Positions 1-7,830 of a stretch of 37,984 bases of DNA are shown here, piece by piece. Source of the DNA: Prevotella sp. UBA7764 (GTDB lineage Bacteria > Bacteroidota > Bacteroidia > Bacteroidales > Bacteroidaceae). Positions within the stretch are counted from its first letter, which is position 1, and each line of letters begins with the position of its first letter. The translations under genes and the position numbers were made by a program. Location: positions 1-37,984 of the forward strand of contig DLDU01000012.1 in the NCBI GenBank assembly GCA_002481295.1. Reading direction: 5' to 3'. The notes under the pieces are model-generated. The model was given only the letters and a program-made list of their open reading frames with translations. It was not told where the DNA came from and made no database searches.

Positions 1-333
1 GACCGCTGCAATGTACAGGACTTGGCATGTATCCATCAGACGGCGGGCGGACCTGCTATTCTTGGTAACGATGTCAGCCTGGGACACGGAGCAGTCGTCC
101 ATGCTGCCACAATCCACGACGGCGCGCTCATCGGCATGAACGCTGTAGTGCTTGACCATGCGGAGGTTGGAAGGGGGAGCATTGTGGCAGCTGGCGCAGT
201 TGTCGTCGGTGGTACAAAGATTCCTGGCGGAGAGATATGGGGTGGCATTCCTGCGCGATTCATCAAGAAGACTGCCCTCGGACAAGCAGAGGAATATGCT
301 AAGAACTATCTCACCATCAAAGAATGGTATTGA
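1..333 (+). CDS. Gamma-carbonic anhydrase-like hexapeptide-repeat protein, 5' end missing
   Basis: The reading frame is open from the first base (Asp-Arg-Cys-Asn-Val-Gln-Asp), so the start lies outside the window; the TTG at 22 is not a credible start. The sequence is a left-handed beta-helix of hexapeptide repeats. The three histidines that bind metal in gamma-class carbonic anhydrases are in place: CIHQT near the start and LGHGAVVH further on. The end, GGEIWGGIPARFIKK followed by an acidic/aromatic tail, is typical of the YrdA/PaaY branch. Members are soluble trimers; some hydrate CO2, for many the substrate is unknown. About 60 N-terminal residues are probably missing. Family call is secure, activity is not. 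Confidence 0.85.
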   Translation, partial: DRCNVQDLACIHQTAGGPAILGNDVSLGHGAVVHAATIHDGALIGMNAVVLDHAEVGRGSIVAAGAVVVGGTKIPGGEIWGGIPARFIKKTALGQAEEYAKNYLTIKEWY

Positions 334-345
334 GAATGATGAATA

Positions 346-467
346 TTGAGTGTTGAATGATGAATGAAATCAAGGTTCACTATTGAATGTTGAATGATGA
401 ATGTTGAGTGTTGAGTGTTGAATGATGAATGAAATCAAGGTTCACTGTTGAATGTTGAATGATGAAC
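346..467. repeat. 65-bp tandem duplication built from TTGARTG heptamers
   Basis: The block 346-410 is repeated directly at 411-467, with the same order of elements: TTGAGTG, TTGAATGATGAATG, then AAATCAAGGTTCACT and TTGAATG again. The main difference over the compared stretch is A382 against G447. The duplication fills the space between the carbonic anhydrase-like stop at 333 and the start at 475. No gene or promoter consensus is visible in it. Simple heptamer repeats of this kind can expand by slippage. Confidence 0.85.
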
Positions 468-474
468 GGCGACG

Positions 475-906
475 ATGAAAAGGTCTGTATTGCTGATTAA
501 GCCGGAAAGGAAACAGAGGATTCCCCTACCCTATTATTTGCTGATCAATGGACAAATGCTGGGACTGATGCGGGGTAACGACAATGTGCGCGTGGCATTG
601 CCGGAGGGCGACTATGCCGTCACCGTCCGCTCGGCCTATAAGTTCATCGAGAGCACCGCGCAGGTGCACATTGCGGAAGGCGAGACGCTCACGCTGACCT
701 TCGGCGACCGCGAGCGCTGGTGGAACTGGTTGTTCAACCTCGACCTGATGCTGTGGCTCATCAAGTGGTTCTTCGACTTTGGCAACTATTGGGACACCGT
801 CTATGAGATTGCGAGCAACGGCTTTTTCTTCCTTTGGGTCCTGCGTATCTGGATCATCCGCAAGAACTATTTCCGGATGACCTGCTCACCGGCGGAAAAA
901 CAATAA
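475..906 (+). CDS. Hypothetical small membrane protein
   Basis: A 143-residue protein. Residues 1-75 are soluble and beta-rich and read like a PEGA-type or carboxypeptidase-regulatory-like fold (LLINGQMLGLMRGNDNVRVALPEGDY), although I cannot assign a Pfam family. Two hydrophobic, tryptophan-rich stretches follow (about 80-98 and 112-130), and the tail is short and basic. It is likely an inner-membrane protein. The start at 475 follows the tandem repeat directly; the next in-frame Met is at residue 28. The downstream hairpin separates it from the sigma factor gene, so it probably is not in that operon. Function unknown. Confidence 0.7.
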   Translation: MKRSVLLIKPERKQRIPLPYYLLINGQMLGLMRGNDNVRVALPEGDYAVTVRSAYKFIESTAQVHIAEGETLTLTFGDRERWWNWLFNLDLMLWLIKWFFDFGNYWDTVYEIASNGFFFLWVLRIWIIRKNYFRMTCSPAEKQ

Positions 907-914
907 TCTCCCAA

Positions 915-949
915 ACGGCTATAGGAATACTTCTGATTCTCATAGCCGT
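915..949 (+). terminator. Hairpin after the small membrane protein gene
   Basis: ACGGCTAT (915-922) pairs perfectly with ATAGCCGT (942-949); inside it GAAT and ATTC can pair as well. There is no T-run after it, so it may be a weak or factor-dependent terminator or only an RNA end-protecting stem. Confidence 0.4.
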
Positions 950-1034
950 AAACGAGAAAGAGATTGCTAAGTTTATACAGAGCTTTTGGAATTAACGACA
1001 ATTACGTAAACCGTATTACGAACTTTCTCTCTTT

Positions 1035-1068
1035 TTTGTCACAAATCCGTAGGGTTTGCGTATCTTTG
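1035..1068 (+). promoter_or_regulatory. Bacteroidetes-type promoter of the sigma factor operon
   Basis: TTTG at 1035-1038 (-33) and TATCTTTG at 1061-1068 (-7, consensus TAnnTTTG), spaced 22 bp, slightly longer than the usual 19-21. The start codon at 1088 leaves a leader of about 15 nt. This matches the housekeeping consensus, so expression from it would not need the encoded ECF factor. Confidence 0.65.
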
Positions 1069-1087
1069 TTGAAAAGGACAAGAAAAG

Positions 1088-1558
1088 ATGACCATCGAGG
1101 AATATCAACAGGAAGTAAAGCGTATCCGCCCGGGACTGTGCCGGACGGCCATACGCTACTTAGGCGAAGCCGACGGCGAGGACGCTGTGGAGGTGACGCT
1201 CGTGAGGCTGTGGCAGATGGCCGACGACCTGCGGACACCCTTCAACGCGCTGGCGCAAACGCTGCTGCGCAACCACTGCATCGACGTGCTGCGTCGCCGC
1301 CACATCACCGTAGCCCTTGACGGTCACGACATAGCGGTCGATGAAGAGCAGGACCAACGGGTGGAGACGATGATGAAACTCATCAAACTCTTGCCACCCA
1401 TGCAGCAGACGGTGTTACAGCTCAGACATATCAACGGCATGGAGATGGCACAGGTGGCTCAGCTCACGGGTATGAAAGAGCCTGCCGTACGAAAGTGCCT
1501 GAGCCGAGCACGACAAGCTTTGCGCACAATGATGCTCAAGATGATGAAAGAAGTATGA
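1088..1558 (+). CDS. ECF-type sigma-70 family RNA polymerase sigma factor
   Basis: A 156-residue protein of the usual size for an ECF factor. Region 2 runs over about residues 10-65 (CRTAIRYLGEADGEDAVEVTLVRLW, the last part being the -10 recognition helix; FNALAQTLLRNHCIDVLRRR). Region 4 lies at about 90-150 with a helix-turn-helix (MEMAQVAQLTGMKEPAVRKCLSR). It should bind core RNA polymerase and direct it to a small set of promoters. The next three genes follow in the same direction with short gaps; the first is a likely anti-sigma factor and the others are envelope proteins, so this is probably a signal-responsive envelope regulon. The target promoters are not identifiable here. Confidence 0.9.
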   Translation: MTIEEYQQEVKRIRPGLCRTAIRYLGEADGEDAVEVTLVRLWQMADDLRTPFNALAQTLLRNHCIDVLRRRHITVALDGHDIAVDEEQDQRVETMMKLIKLLPPMQQTVLQLRHINGMEMAQVAQLTGMKEPAVRKCLSRARQALRTMMLKMMKEV

Positions 1559-1565
1559 GATGCGC

Positions 1566-1585
1566 TATATATATAATAAGGTGTA
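1566..1585. repeat. AT-rich leader element, copy in the sigma/anti-sigma gap
   Basis: TATATATATAATAAGGTGTA, the reverse complement of the element seen at 6439, 17169-17231 and (diverged) 29683. It lies between the sigma factor stop (1558) and the anti-sigma start (1613). Confidence 0.7.
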
Positions 1586-1612
1586 GAGAAACAAAACAAC
1601 TATATATCAGGT

Positions 1613-2083
1613 ATGACAATGAAAACATCAGATAAAGACATCCGCCGTTTGGTAGAGAAATTCATGGATGGCGACACCACGCTCGCCGCAGAGCATGAGC
1701 TCTACGCTTACTTCCGGGGCAACACTGTTGCCAGAGACCTGGAACCCATGCGAGAGCTGTTTCTGGGACTGGAGAGCCTTGACGGACTCGGCAAACAGCA
1801 AAAGTCAGAAAAGCAATACAAGCCCGCGCTACGCCACATACGTTTCCGTCCATGGCAGACCGCTGTGGCTGCCACGCTGCTGACGCTCTTCGTCGTCTCG
1901 GCCGCACTCTATGTCAACCACCGGCAAAACTATTGCGTGGCTATCGTCTATGGACAGAAAATCACTGACAAGGCAGCCATCCACACCGAGATGGCCCAGA
2001 CGATGAAAGCCATGGGCATTGAGGGCGACAACGGCATCGACGACCAACTGCACGATGTGCTGATGACTGATAACAATGAATAA
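1613..2083 (+). CDS. Putative anti-sigma factor, single-pass membrane protein
   Basis: A 156-residue protein (154 if the second ATG at 1619 is used). The N-terminal 60 residues (DIRRLVEKFMDGDTTLAAEHELYAYF) follow a pattern I associate with short Prevotella proteins encoded after ECF factors, in which a helical cytoplasmic domain binds the sigma factor. One transmembrane helix lies at about residues 82-101 (TAVAATLLTLFVVSAALYV), followed by a periplasmic tail of about 55 residues rich in Met, Asp and Asn. It has no FecR or zinc-binding anti-sigma (HxxxCxxC) motif. Location right after the sigma gene is the strongest evidence; binding is inferred. Confidence 0.7.
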   Translation: MTMKTSDKDIRRLVEKFMDGDTTLAAEHELYAYFRGNTVARDLEPMRELFLGLESLDGLGKQQKSEKQYKPALRHIRFRPWQTAVAATLLTLFVVSAALYVNHRQNYCVAIVYGQKITDKAAIHTEMAQTMKAMGIEGDNGIDDQLHDVLMTDNNE

Positions 2084-2095
2084 ACACTCAACGAT

Positions 2096-2533
2096 ATGAA
2101 AAGGAGAATCATCTTTGCGCTGCTTGCCTTGTTGCTACCACTTTTCGCGCTGGCACAAAAGGGGCTGCACGCCAATGCGGCCTTCACAGGGCAGATCGTA
2201 CCGCAAGATCAGACCGTGGAGGTGAAGGTACGGGGAAAAGCCCTAAGCACCTATCGGCTGACCTTCTACCACAGCGTACGCTTCAAGGCGAATGCTCAAC
2301 AGAAGACTACAATGGATCATCTTGTGACACAAGACAAAGCACAAGCTACCGGCACGGAACTGCGCCGCAAAGGCCATACATCGTCACTTATCCTCTGTCT
2401 ACCTCCGCAAGGGCGTACCCATCGCTATCTGTGCTACCTTACCAACAGGAGCAAAGACCACTGGTCCATCACGCTCGTGTATATGGAAGGCTCGGTGAGC
2501 AGCATCGACGAACTGAGGAAACTCATCAAATGA
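2096..2533 (+). CDS. Secreted protein of unknown function, possibly DUF6108-like
   Basis: A 145-residue protein with a clear signal peptide (MKRRIIFALLALLLPLFALAQ, cleavage after ALAQ or FALA). The mature part contains VEVKVRGKALSTYRLTFYHSVRF, which resembles from memory a Bacteroidetes family of unknown function (DUF6108), but I could not check it. No catalytic or metal motif is visible. The start is 12 bp after the anti-sigma stop, so it is almost certainly cotranscribed and is probably a periplasmic output or sensor component of the sigma/anti-sigma system. Confidence 0.75.
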   Translation: MKRRIIFALLALLLPLFALAQKGLHANAAFTGQIVPQDQTVEVKVRGKALSTYRLTFYHSVRFKANAQQKTTMDHLVTQDKAQATGTELRRKGHTSSLILCLPPQGRTHRYLCYLTNRSKDHWSITLVYMEGSVSSIDELRKLIK

Positions 2534-2578
2534 TCAATAAGTCAAACCCTATCAAGAACATCTAAAAACAGAAGAAAT

Positions 2579-3454
2579 ATGAAAATCGCAATGCTTTTCT
2601 TAGCGGCCTTGCTCCCTTTCATGGCACAAGCCCGCAACAACACACCGCAGGACACACTCGTGGTGAACAAGCCGACAAAGGTCACCGTCATCACCAGCGA
2701 TTCGGTACAGACCATCTATATCCAAGGCAAAGAGGGCAATCCAAAGTATGCTTACTGCAACTCCATCCAGCTTGTCGACAGCAACTACGTCAGCACGAGC
2801 ACCATCGACAACGATTTCAACTTCAGCATTGGGCCTTTCGGACGAAAACAAACAAAGAGCCAGAAGTATCCAACCTCTGAGACGACGATGAACTTCTTCG
2901 CTGGCTTCAACGCCGCACCGGGAATGCCACAGGCTGCCGACCTCCATCCATTCAGCTCGTGGGAACTTTGGTGGCTCATTGCCGACTGTGGCATCTATCC
3001 ATGGAACAGTCATCACAAGTTCTCTATCGGCTTTGGTTTGGACTGGCGCAACTATCGCATCAAGGGCGACACGCGCTTCATAAAGTCCGACAACGGCACC
3101 ATCGGGCTGGGAACCTACTCCGAAGGTGCCTCACCACAGTTCTCACGCATCAAGGTATTCAGCCTCACTGTGCCCGTGCGCTACCACTTCTTCAGCAAGT
3201 ATCTCAACTTCTCCCTCGGACCTGTCGTGAACTTCAACACCCACAGCAGCCTGAAAACACGATGGAAAGCTGACGGACAGAAAATCAAAGACACCAGTAG
3301 CAATGCTCATGTGAAGCCGGTCACCATTGACTTTATGGCCACCATCGATCTACCCTCCTTCGTTAACTTCTACTTCAAATACAGTCCCTGCGATCTCATC
3401 AAGAACGGCTATGGTTTGCACTTCAAGACACTGTCATTTGGTGTGTATCTGTAA
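2579..3454 (+). CDS. Outer-membrane beta-barrel protein
   Basis: A 291-residue protein with a signal peptide (MKIAMLFLAALLPFMAQA). From about residue 75 the sequence alternates polar and aromatic residues in strand-like segments (FNFSIGPFG, MNFFAGFNAAP, FSIGFGLDWRNYRI, VFSLTVPVRYHFF, LNFSLGPVVNFNT) and ends in Phe-Gly-Val-Tyr-Leu; a terminal aromatic strand is typical of outer-membrane barrels. The length fits an 8-10-stranded PorT/OmpW-like barrel. It is the last gene of the ECF operon, 45 bp after the previous stop, so it may be the envelope partner whose level the sigma factor controls. Ligand unknown. Confidence 0.75.
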   Translation: MKIAMLFLAALLPFMAQARNNTPQDTLVVNKPTKVTVITSDSVQTIYIQGKEGNPKYAYCNSIQLVDSNYVSTSTIDNDFNFSIGPFGRKQTKSQKYPTSETTMNFFAGFNAAPGMPQAADLHPFSSWELWWLIADCGIYPWNSHHKFSIGFGLDWRNYRIKGDTRFIKSDNGTIGLGTYSEGASPQFSRIKVFSLTVPVRYHFFSKYLNFSLGPVVNFNTHSSLKTRWKADGQKIKDTSSNAHVKPVTIDFMATIDLPSFVNFYFKYSPCDLIKNGYGLHFKTLSFGVYL

Positions 3455-3646
3455 ATCTGCCTACCTTTCAAATGAATGTCTATGAATATAATATAGGTTA
3501 GAAACCGAATACAGCTGCGCGATCGGGAGTAACTTTTTAAATCTTATGATGAATCCTAACCTTGAAAGCTAAAGACTAAGTAGCGGAGCCATACACATAG
3601 GCACAGGCAGTGCTTGTTATGCCCGAGATAATACAACTTTCTCTTC

Positions 3647-3693
3647 TTCCCAAAATGTTTTAGGCCTAAAATGCTGCTGTTCCCAAAATGTTT
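3647..3693. repeat. Direct 14-bp repeat and a 14-bp palindrome in the intergenic space
   Basis: TTCCCAAAATGTTT occurs at 3647-3660 and again at 3680-3693, 33 bp apart. The first copy runs into a perfect palindrome TTTTAGGCCTAAAA (3658-3671). The rest of the gap 3455-3701 shows no gene. The repeat may add to the transcription stop between the two convergent genes. Confidence 0.6.
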
Positions 3694-3701
3694 CGGTTAC
3701 A

Positions 3702-3740
3702 AAACATCCACGCCCCGACAACAGCGGAGCGTGGATGTTT
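3702..3740. terminator. Strong bidirectional hairpin between convergent genes
   Basis: AAACATCCACGC (3702-3713) pairs perfectly over 12 bp with GCGTGGATGTTT (3729-3740). A/T runs flank the stem on both sides as part of it. It sits 3' of the outer-membrane barrel gene (+) and 3' of metG (-), as expected for a shared terminator. Confidence 0.8.
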
Positions 3741-3765
3741 GCTATATGAGTTGATGTGATTGTGG

Positions 3766-5841
3766 TTATCCTACCTGCGAACCAGGCTTGACCTCGCTGA
3801 GTGTCGTGGTGACGCTGAGCGAGCCGTCAAAGTTGAGAGCAGAGAGGATCATGCCCTGGCTCTCGATGCCCATCATCTTGCGAGGCGCAAGGTTGGCGAT
3901 GAAGAGCACATCCTTGCCGATGAGGTCCTCGGGCTTGTAGAACTTGGCAATACCGGAGAGGATTGTGCGGTCCGTGCCACTGCCGTCGTCGAGGGTGAAC
4001 TGCAGGAGTTTGTTGGACTTCTTCACCTTCTGGCAATCCTTGATGTGTCCCACACGGATGTCGAGCTTCTCCCACTCGTCAAAGGGGATGTTGGCTTTGA
4101 TAGGCTCAGCTTTGTAGTCCTTGGCGGCTTCGGCAGCCTCATTGGCTTTTTTTGTGGCGGCGAGCTTGTCGAGCTGATACTGGATAGCCTCGTCCTCGAT
4201 CTTCTCGAAGAGCAACTGTGGCTCAGCGAGTTGGTGACCGGCCTCGAGCAATGTCGTGCTGCCCAACTCGGCCCAGTCGAAGTTCTTGAGGTTGATCATC
4301 TCGCGCAGCTTCTTCGAGCTGAACGGCAGGAACGGCTCAAAGGCAATGGCGAGGTTGGCAACCAACTGGAGTGAGATGTAGAGAATGGTCTCCACTCGTT
4401 TCGGGTCAGTCTTCCACACCTTCCACGGCTCGCACTCGGTGATGTATTTGTTTCCGATACGTGCTAAGTTCATGGCCTCTTTCTGTGCCTCGCGGAACTT
4501 GAAGTTGTCGAGATACTGCTCCACCTTCTCCTTCACGTCCTTGAACTCCTGGATAGCCTGCTTATCCACGTCGAGCAGTTCGCCGCATGCCGGCACCACA
4601 CCGTTCCAGTATTTCTTGGTAAGCTGCAGGGCACGGTTGACGAAGTTGCCGTAGATGGCGACGAGCTCCGAGTTGTTGCGCTCCTGGAAGTCTTTCCATG
4701 TGAAGTTGTTGTCCTTGGTCTCCGGTGCGTTGGCGGTGAGCACATAGCGCAGCACGTCCTGCTTGCCAGGGAAGTCCTTCAGATATTCGTCGAGCCACAC
4801 GGCCCAGTTGCGTGAGGTACTGATCTTGTCGTTCTCAAGGTTGAGGAACTCGTTGGCCGGCACGTTGTCGGGAAGGATATAGCCGCCGTGAGCCTTGAGC
4901 ATGACGGGGAAGATAAGGCAGTGGAACACGATGTTGTCCTTACCGATGAAATGGATAAGGCGAGTCTCAGGGTCTTTCCACCACTTCTCCCACGAGCCCC
5001 AGCGCTCAGGTTCAGCGTCGCATAGCTCCTTGGTGTTGGAGATGTAGCCGATAGGCGCGTCAAACCAGACATAGAGCACCTTGCCATCGGCACCCTCTAC
5101 GGGTACGGGAATACCCCAGTCGAGGTCACGGGTCATAGCGCGCGGCTGCAAATCCATGTCAAGCCATGACTTGCACTGTCCGTAGACATTCGGTCGCCAC
5201 TCTTTGTGGCCCTCAAGAATCCACTGCTTCAACCAGTCCTGATATTGGTTCAGCGGCAGATACCAGTTCTTGGTCTTGCGCAGCTCGGGCTTGGCACCGC
5301 TGATGGTAGAGTGCGGATTGATGAGCTCCATAGGGCTGAGGTCGCTGCCGCATTTCTCGCATTGGTCGCCGTAGGCGTTGGGGTTGCCACAGTGAGGACA
5401 AGTGCCCATGACGTAGCGGTCGGCGAGGAACTGCTTAGCCTCGGGGTCATAGAGCTGCTCGCTCTCTTTCTCGATGAGCTTGCCGTCGTCGTAGAGCTTG
5501 CGGAAGAAATCAGAGGCGAGCTTGCTGTGCACCTTTGATGTGGTGCGGCTGTAGATGTCGAACGAGATACCGAACTCCTTAAACGAGTCCTTAATGATCT
5601 TGTGGTAGCGGTCGCAGACATCCTGCGGCGTGATACCTTCTTTCTTGGCGCGAATGGTGATGGGCACTCCGTGCTCGTCGCTACCGCCGATGAAGACCAC
5701 ATCCTGCTTCTTCAGGCGAAGATAGCGCACATAGATGTCGGCCGGAACATATACACCGGCCAGGTGACCGATGTGCACACCGCCGTTGGCATAGGGCAGC
5801 GCAGCGGTGACAGTAGTACGTTTGAATTTCTTTTCTTCCAT
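3766..5841 (-). CDS. metG: Methionyl-tRNA synthetase with C-terminal tRNA-binding domain
   Basis: A 691-residue class I synthetase that charges tRNA-Met. The HIGH motif is at about residues 21-24 ([10 protein letters not shown]). A zinc knuckle follows ([18 protein letters not shown], about 147-164); the second knuckle of the archaeal-type enzymes has lost its cysteines. The KMSKS loop reads [13 protein letters not shown], the variant found in archaeal-like and Bacteroidetes MetRS. Residues about 580-691 form an EMAP-II/Trbp111-type OB-fold ([17 protein letters not shown] ... [12 protein letters not shown]) that helps dimerisation and tRNA binding. Full length for the family. It stands alone, divergent from the gene at 5990, with its own promoter. 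Confidence 0.97.
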   Translation of the reverse strand: MEEKKFKRTTVTAALPYANGGVHIGHLAGVYVPADIYVRYLRLKKQDVVFIGGSDEHGVPITIRAKKEGITPQDVCDRYHKIIKDSFKEFGISFDIYSRTTSKVHSKLASDFFRKLYDDGKLIEKESEQLYDPEAKQFLADRYVMGTCPHCGNPNAYGDQCEKCGSDLSPMELINPHSTISGAKPELRKTKNWYLPLNQYQDWLKQWILEGHKEWRPNVYGQCKSWLDMDLQPRAMTRDLDWGIPVPVEGADGKVLYVWFDAPIGYISNTKELCDAEPERWGSWEKWWKDPETRLIHFIGKDNIVFHCLIFPVMLKAHGGYILPDNVPANEFLNLENDKISTSRNWAVWLDEYLKDFPGKQDVLRYVLTANAPETKDNNFTWKDFQERNNSELVAIYGNFVNRALQLTKKYWNGVVPACGELLDVDKQAIQEFKDVKEKVEQYLDNFKFREAQKEAMNLARIGNKYITECEPWKVWKTDPKRVETILYISLQLVANLAIAFEPFLPFSSKKLREMINLKNFDWAELGSTTLLEAGHQLAEPQLLFEKIEDEAIQYQLDKLAATKKANEAAEAAKDYKAEPIKANIPFDEWEKLDIRVGHIKDCQKVKKSNKLLQFTLDDGSGTDRTILSGIAKFYKPEDLIGKDVLFIANLAPRKMMGIESQGMILSALNFDGSLSVTTTLSEVKPGSQVG

Positions 5842-5873
5842 CTTGATTGCTTATACTTATTTTTATATAGGTG

Positions 5874-5881
5874 CAAAATTA
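5874..5881 (-). promoter_or_regulatory. -7 element of the metG promoter
   Basis: On the minus strand TAATTTTG matches TAnnTTTG; the leader to the metG start at 5841 is about 30 nt. No good TTTG is present at -33. Confidence 0.55.
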
Positions 5882-5954
5882 CAAAAAGGTTTTGAGAAAT
5901 CGGCAGTTACGACCATGAATCATAAGATCGTATGGAGGAAAAATCGCAATTTCC

Positions 5955-5985
5955 TTTGCTATTCCGCTCGTTTGCACTACCTTTG
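5955..5985 (+). promoter_or_regulatory. Promoter giving a leaderless or near-leaderless transcript
   Basis: TTTG (5955-5958) and TACCTTTG (5978-5985) are separated by exactly 19 bp, a near-ideal Bacteroidetes promoter. Transcription should begin about 4-6 nt after the -7 box, which is at or next to the ATG at 5990. Confidence 0.7.
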
Positions 5986-5989
5986 CACT

Positions 5990-6388
5990 ATGTTACAACG
6001 AGACTATTTCATCCGCATCCTTCAAGAGTTTATGGCTGCCGTGCAGCGTTTTCTTGAAAAGAAAGAGGAGGAGGGCAAGCGCGACGTGGCGCTGCGCGAC
6101 CTCTACCGACAGTATATCGGCAGCTACGACGACCTGCGCAACCTCACCGTGGAGGAGGCTATCGCCTACGCTCACGACGTGTGGGAGGCTGACCGCAGGA
6201 TGGGTAAGCTGGAGATGCTGGCCGGACTGTGGCATGCCGAGGGCGTGTACAAGGCTGATCCGTTGCGCACGATGCTGTTGGAGAAAGCTTTCCAACTCTA
6301 TGACTATGTCGACACCCATAGCGGAGAGTACTCGCTGACACGAAAGGAGCGAATGAGACAAATCAAAGAAATGACGCAAGCAAAATAG
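5990..6388 (+). CDS. Conserved-looking small cytoplasmic protein of unknown function
   Basis: A 132-residue, helical, charged protein beginning MLQRDYFIRILQEFMAAVQRFLEKK. The frame is open further upstream to 5807, but that part overlaps metG and the promoter; the start at 5990 lies right after a strong promoter. The next Met is at 6032. No signal peptide or membrane segment; the N-terminal helix is amphipathic and the rest (NLTVEEAIAYAHDVW ... GLWHAEGVY ... LLEKAFQLYDYVD) looks like a helical-repeat fold. I do not recognise a family with confidence. The MATE exporter follows 79 bp downstream. Confidence 0.75.
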   Translation: MLQRDYFIRILQEFMAAVQRFLEKKEEEGKRDVALRDLYRQYIGSYDDLRNLTVEEAIAYAHDVWEADRRMGKLEMLAGLWHAEGVYKADPLRTMLLEKAFQLYDYVDTHSGEYSLTRKERMRQIKEMTQAK

Positions 6389-6438
6389 TGTCTTCGTCAC
6401 ATAACAAACGCAGGATGCCGGGGAGCGCTCTTCTCCGG

Positions 6439-6460
6439 TACACCTTATTATATATATAGG
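6439..6460. repeat. AT-rich leader element upstream of the MATE gene
   Basis: CACCTTATTATATATATAGG at 6441-6460, preceded by TA. Same element as at 17169-17231 and, inverted, at 1566-1585. It ends 7 bp before the MATE start codon, so it occupies the ribosome binding region. Confidence 0.7.
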
Positions 6461-6467
6461 ATAACAG

Positions 6468-7820
6468 ATGAACACAAATGTCAATGACATGACCGTGGGC
6501 TCACCGGCTCGCGGCATTCTCCGTTTTGCCCTGCCTCTGGTGCTGGGCTATATACTCCAGCAGATGTATCAGGTCATTGACGCGGCCATCGTAGGGCGGT
6601 GGATCGGTGTGAACGCTTTGGCTGCCGTAGGCGCGTCGTCGTCGATCAACTTTCTGGTCATGGGCTTCTGCAACGGGTCGTGCGCCGGCTTTGCCATCCC
6701 TGTGGCGCAGGCTTTCGGTGCTAAGGACTATCACAAGATGCGAAGCTATGTAGCCAATGCCGTGCGCATTGCCGTGGCCTTTGCCGTAGTCATCACGCTG
6801 CTCACCTGCATGTTCTGTACGAAGATTCTCGGATTGGTCAACACACCGGCCGACATCTTCCACGAAGCCTGGACGTTTCTCTTCCTGCAGTTTCTCGCCA
6901 TTCCCTTCACCATGGGCTATAACCTGCTGTCGGGGTTCATCCGTGCCCTGGGCAACTCCAAGCAGCCTTTCTATTTCCTGATCATCGCTTCTTTGGTCAA
7001 CATAGCCCTCGACGTGCTGCTCATCCTTGTCATGGGCATGGGCGTGGCCGGTGCGGGAGTAGCCACTCTTTTGTCGCAGGCTTTTGCCACGCTGCTTTGC
7101 TGGCTCTACATCCGCGGCAAGATGCGCCTGCTCATCCCCACGGGCGAGGAACGACGCTACGACAACAAGCGTGTGTCGATACTCCTTAACAACGGAGTGC
7201 CCATGGGCTTGCAGTTCAGTATCACGGGCATTGGCATCATCATGTTGCAGAGTGCCAACAATGCGTTGGGAACGGTTTGTGTGGCTTCGTTCACTGCCGC
7301 CATGCGCATCAAATATCTCTTCACCTGCGTCTTCGAGAACATCGGCGTGGCTATGGCGACCTATTGCGGACAAAACATCGGAGCGCGCAAACTCGACCGC
7401 ATACGCCGTGGCGTGAAGGATGCCATCGCCATCATGCTCGTTTATTTCGTGCTTACCGTGATCATCATCTATCCTTTTGCCGACGAGATGATGATGCTCT
7501 TTGTCAAGAGCGGCGAGCAGGAAGTAATTGACAACGCCGCCATGTTCATGCGCATTGCCAACTATTTCTATCCTGCCCTTGGCCTGCTCACCATCTTCCG
7601 CTACAGCATCCAGGGCTTGGGCTATTCCAATCTCTCGATGATGTCGGGCGTGATGGAGATGATCGCACGCTGCGGCGTGAGCCTTTGGCTCGTGCCGGCC
7701 TTAGCCTTCAAGGGCGTGTGCCTGGGCGATCCGGTGGCCTGGGTCTTTGCCGACCTCTTTCTCCTCCCCGCCTTCCTCTGGCTCTACCACCACATAAAAA
7801 AGACGAAAGCGACAGACTGA
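6468..7820 (+). CDS. MATE family efflux transporter
   Basis: A 450-residue inner-membrane protein with about 12 hydrophobic segments in two homologous halves. The N-terminal motif GSPARGILRFALPLVLGYILQQMYQVIDAAIVGRWIG and the following GASSSINFLVMGFCNGSCAGFAIPVAQAFGAKD are typical of the MatE domain (NorM/MepA/DinF superfamily). These exporters use a H+ or Na+ gradient to expel organic cations and drugs; the substrate cannot be read from the sequence. The gene converges on the SBF transporter with only 10 bp between the stops and no clear terminator. It may be read from the promoter at 5955 together with the small gene before it. Confidence 0.93.
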   Translation: MNTNVNDMTVGSPARGILRFALPLVLGYILQQMYQVIDAAIVGRWIGVNALAAVGASSSINFLVMGFCNGSCAGFAIPVAQAFGAKDYHKMRSYVANAVRIAVAFAVVITLLTCMFCTKILGLVNTPADIFHEAWTFLFLQFLAIPFTMGYNLLSGFIRALGNSKQPFYFLIIASLVNIALDVLLILVMGMGVAGAGVATLLSQAFATLLCWLYIRGKMRLLIPTGEERRYDNKRVSILLNNGVPMGLQFSITGIGIIMLQSANNALGTVCVASFTAAMRIKYLFTCVFENIGVAMATYCGQNIGARKLDRIRRGVKDAIAIMLVYFVLTVIIIYPFADEMMMLFVKSGEQEVIDNAAMFMRIANYFYPALGLLTIFRYSIQGLGYSNLSMMSGVMEMIARCGVSLWLVPALAFKGVCLGDPVAWVFADLFLLPAFLWLYHHIKKTKATD

Positions 7821-7830
7821 GAGGAGGTGC

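Noticed and set aside
964..1320. 118-codon frame overlapping the sigma factor gene start
   Set aside because: It begins upstream of the sigma promoter and is Arg/Pro-rich in the overlap; a shadow frame.
5807..5989. Longer version of the small gene at 5990
   Set aside because: It overlaps the start of metG and the promoter; translation there would be upstream of the transcription start.
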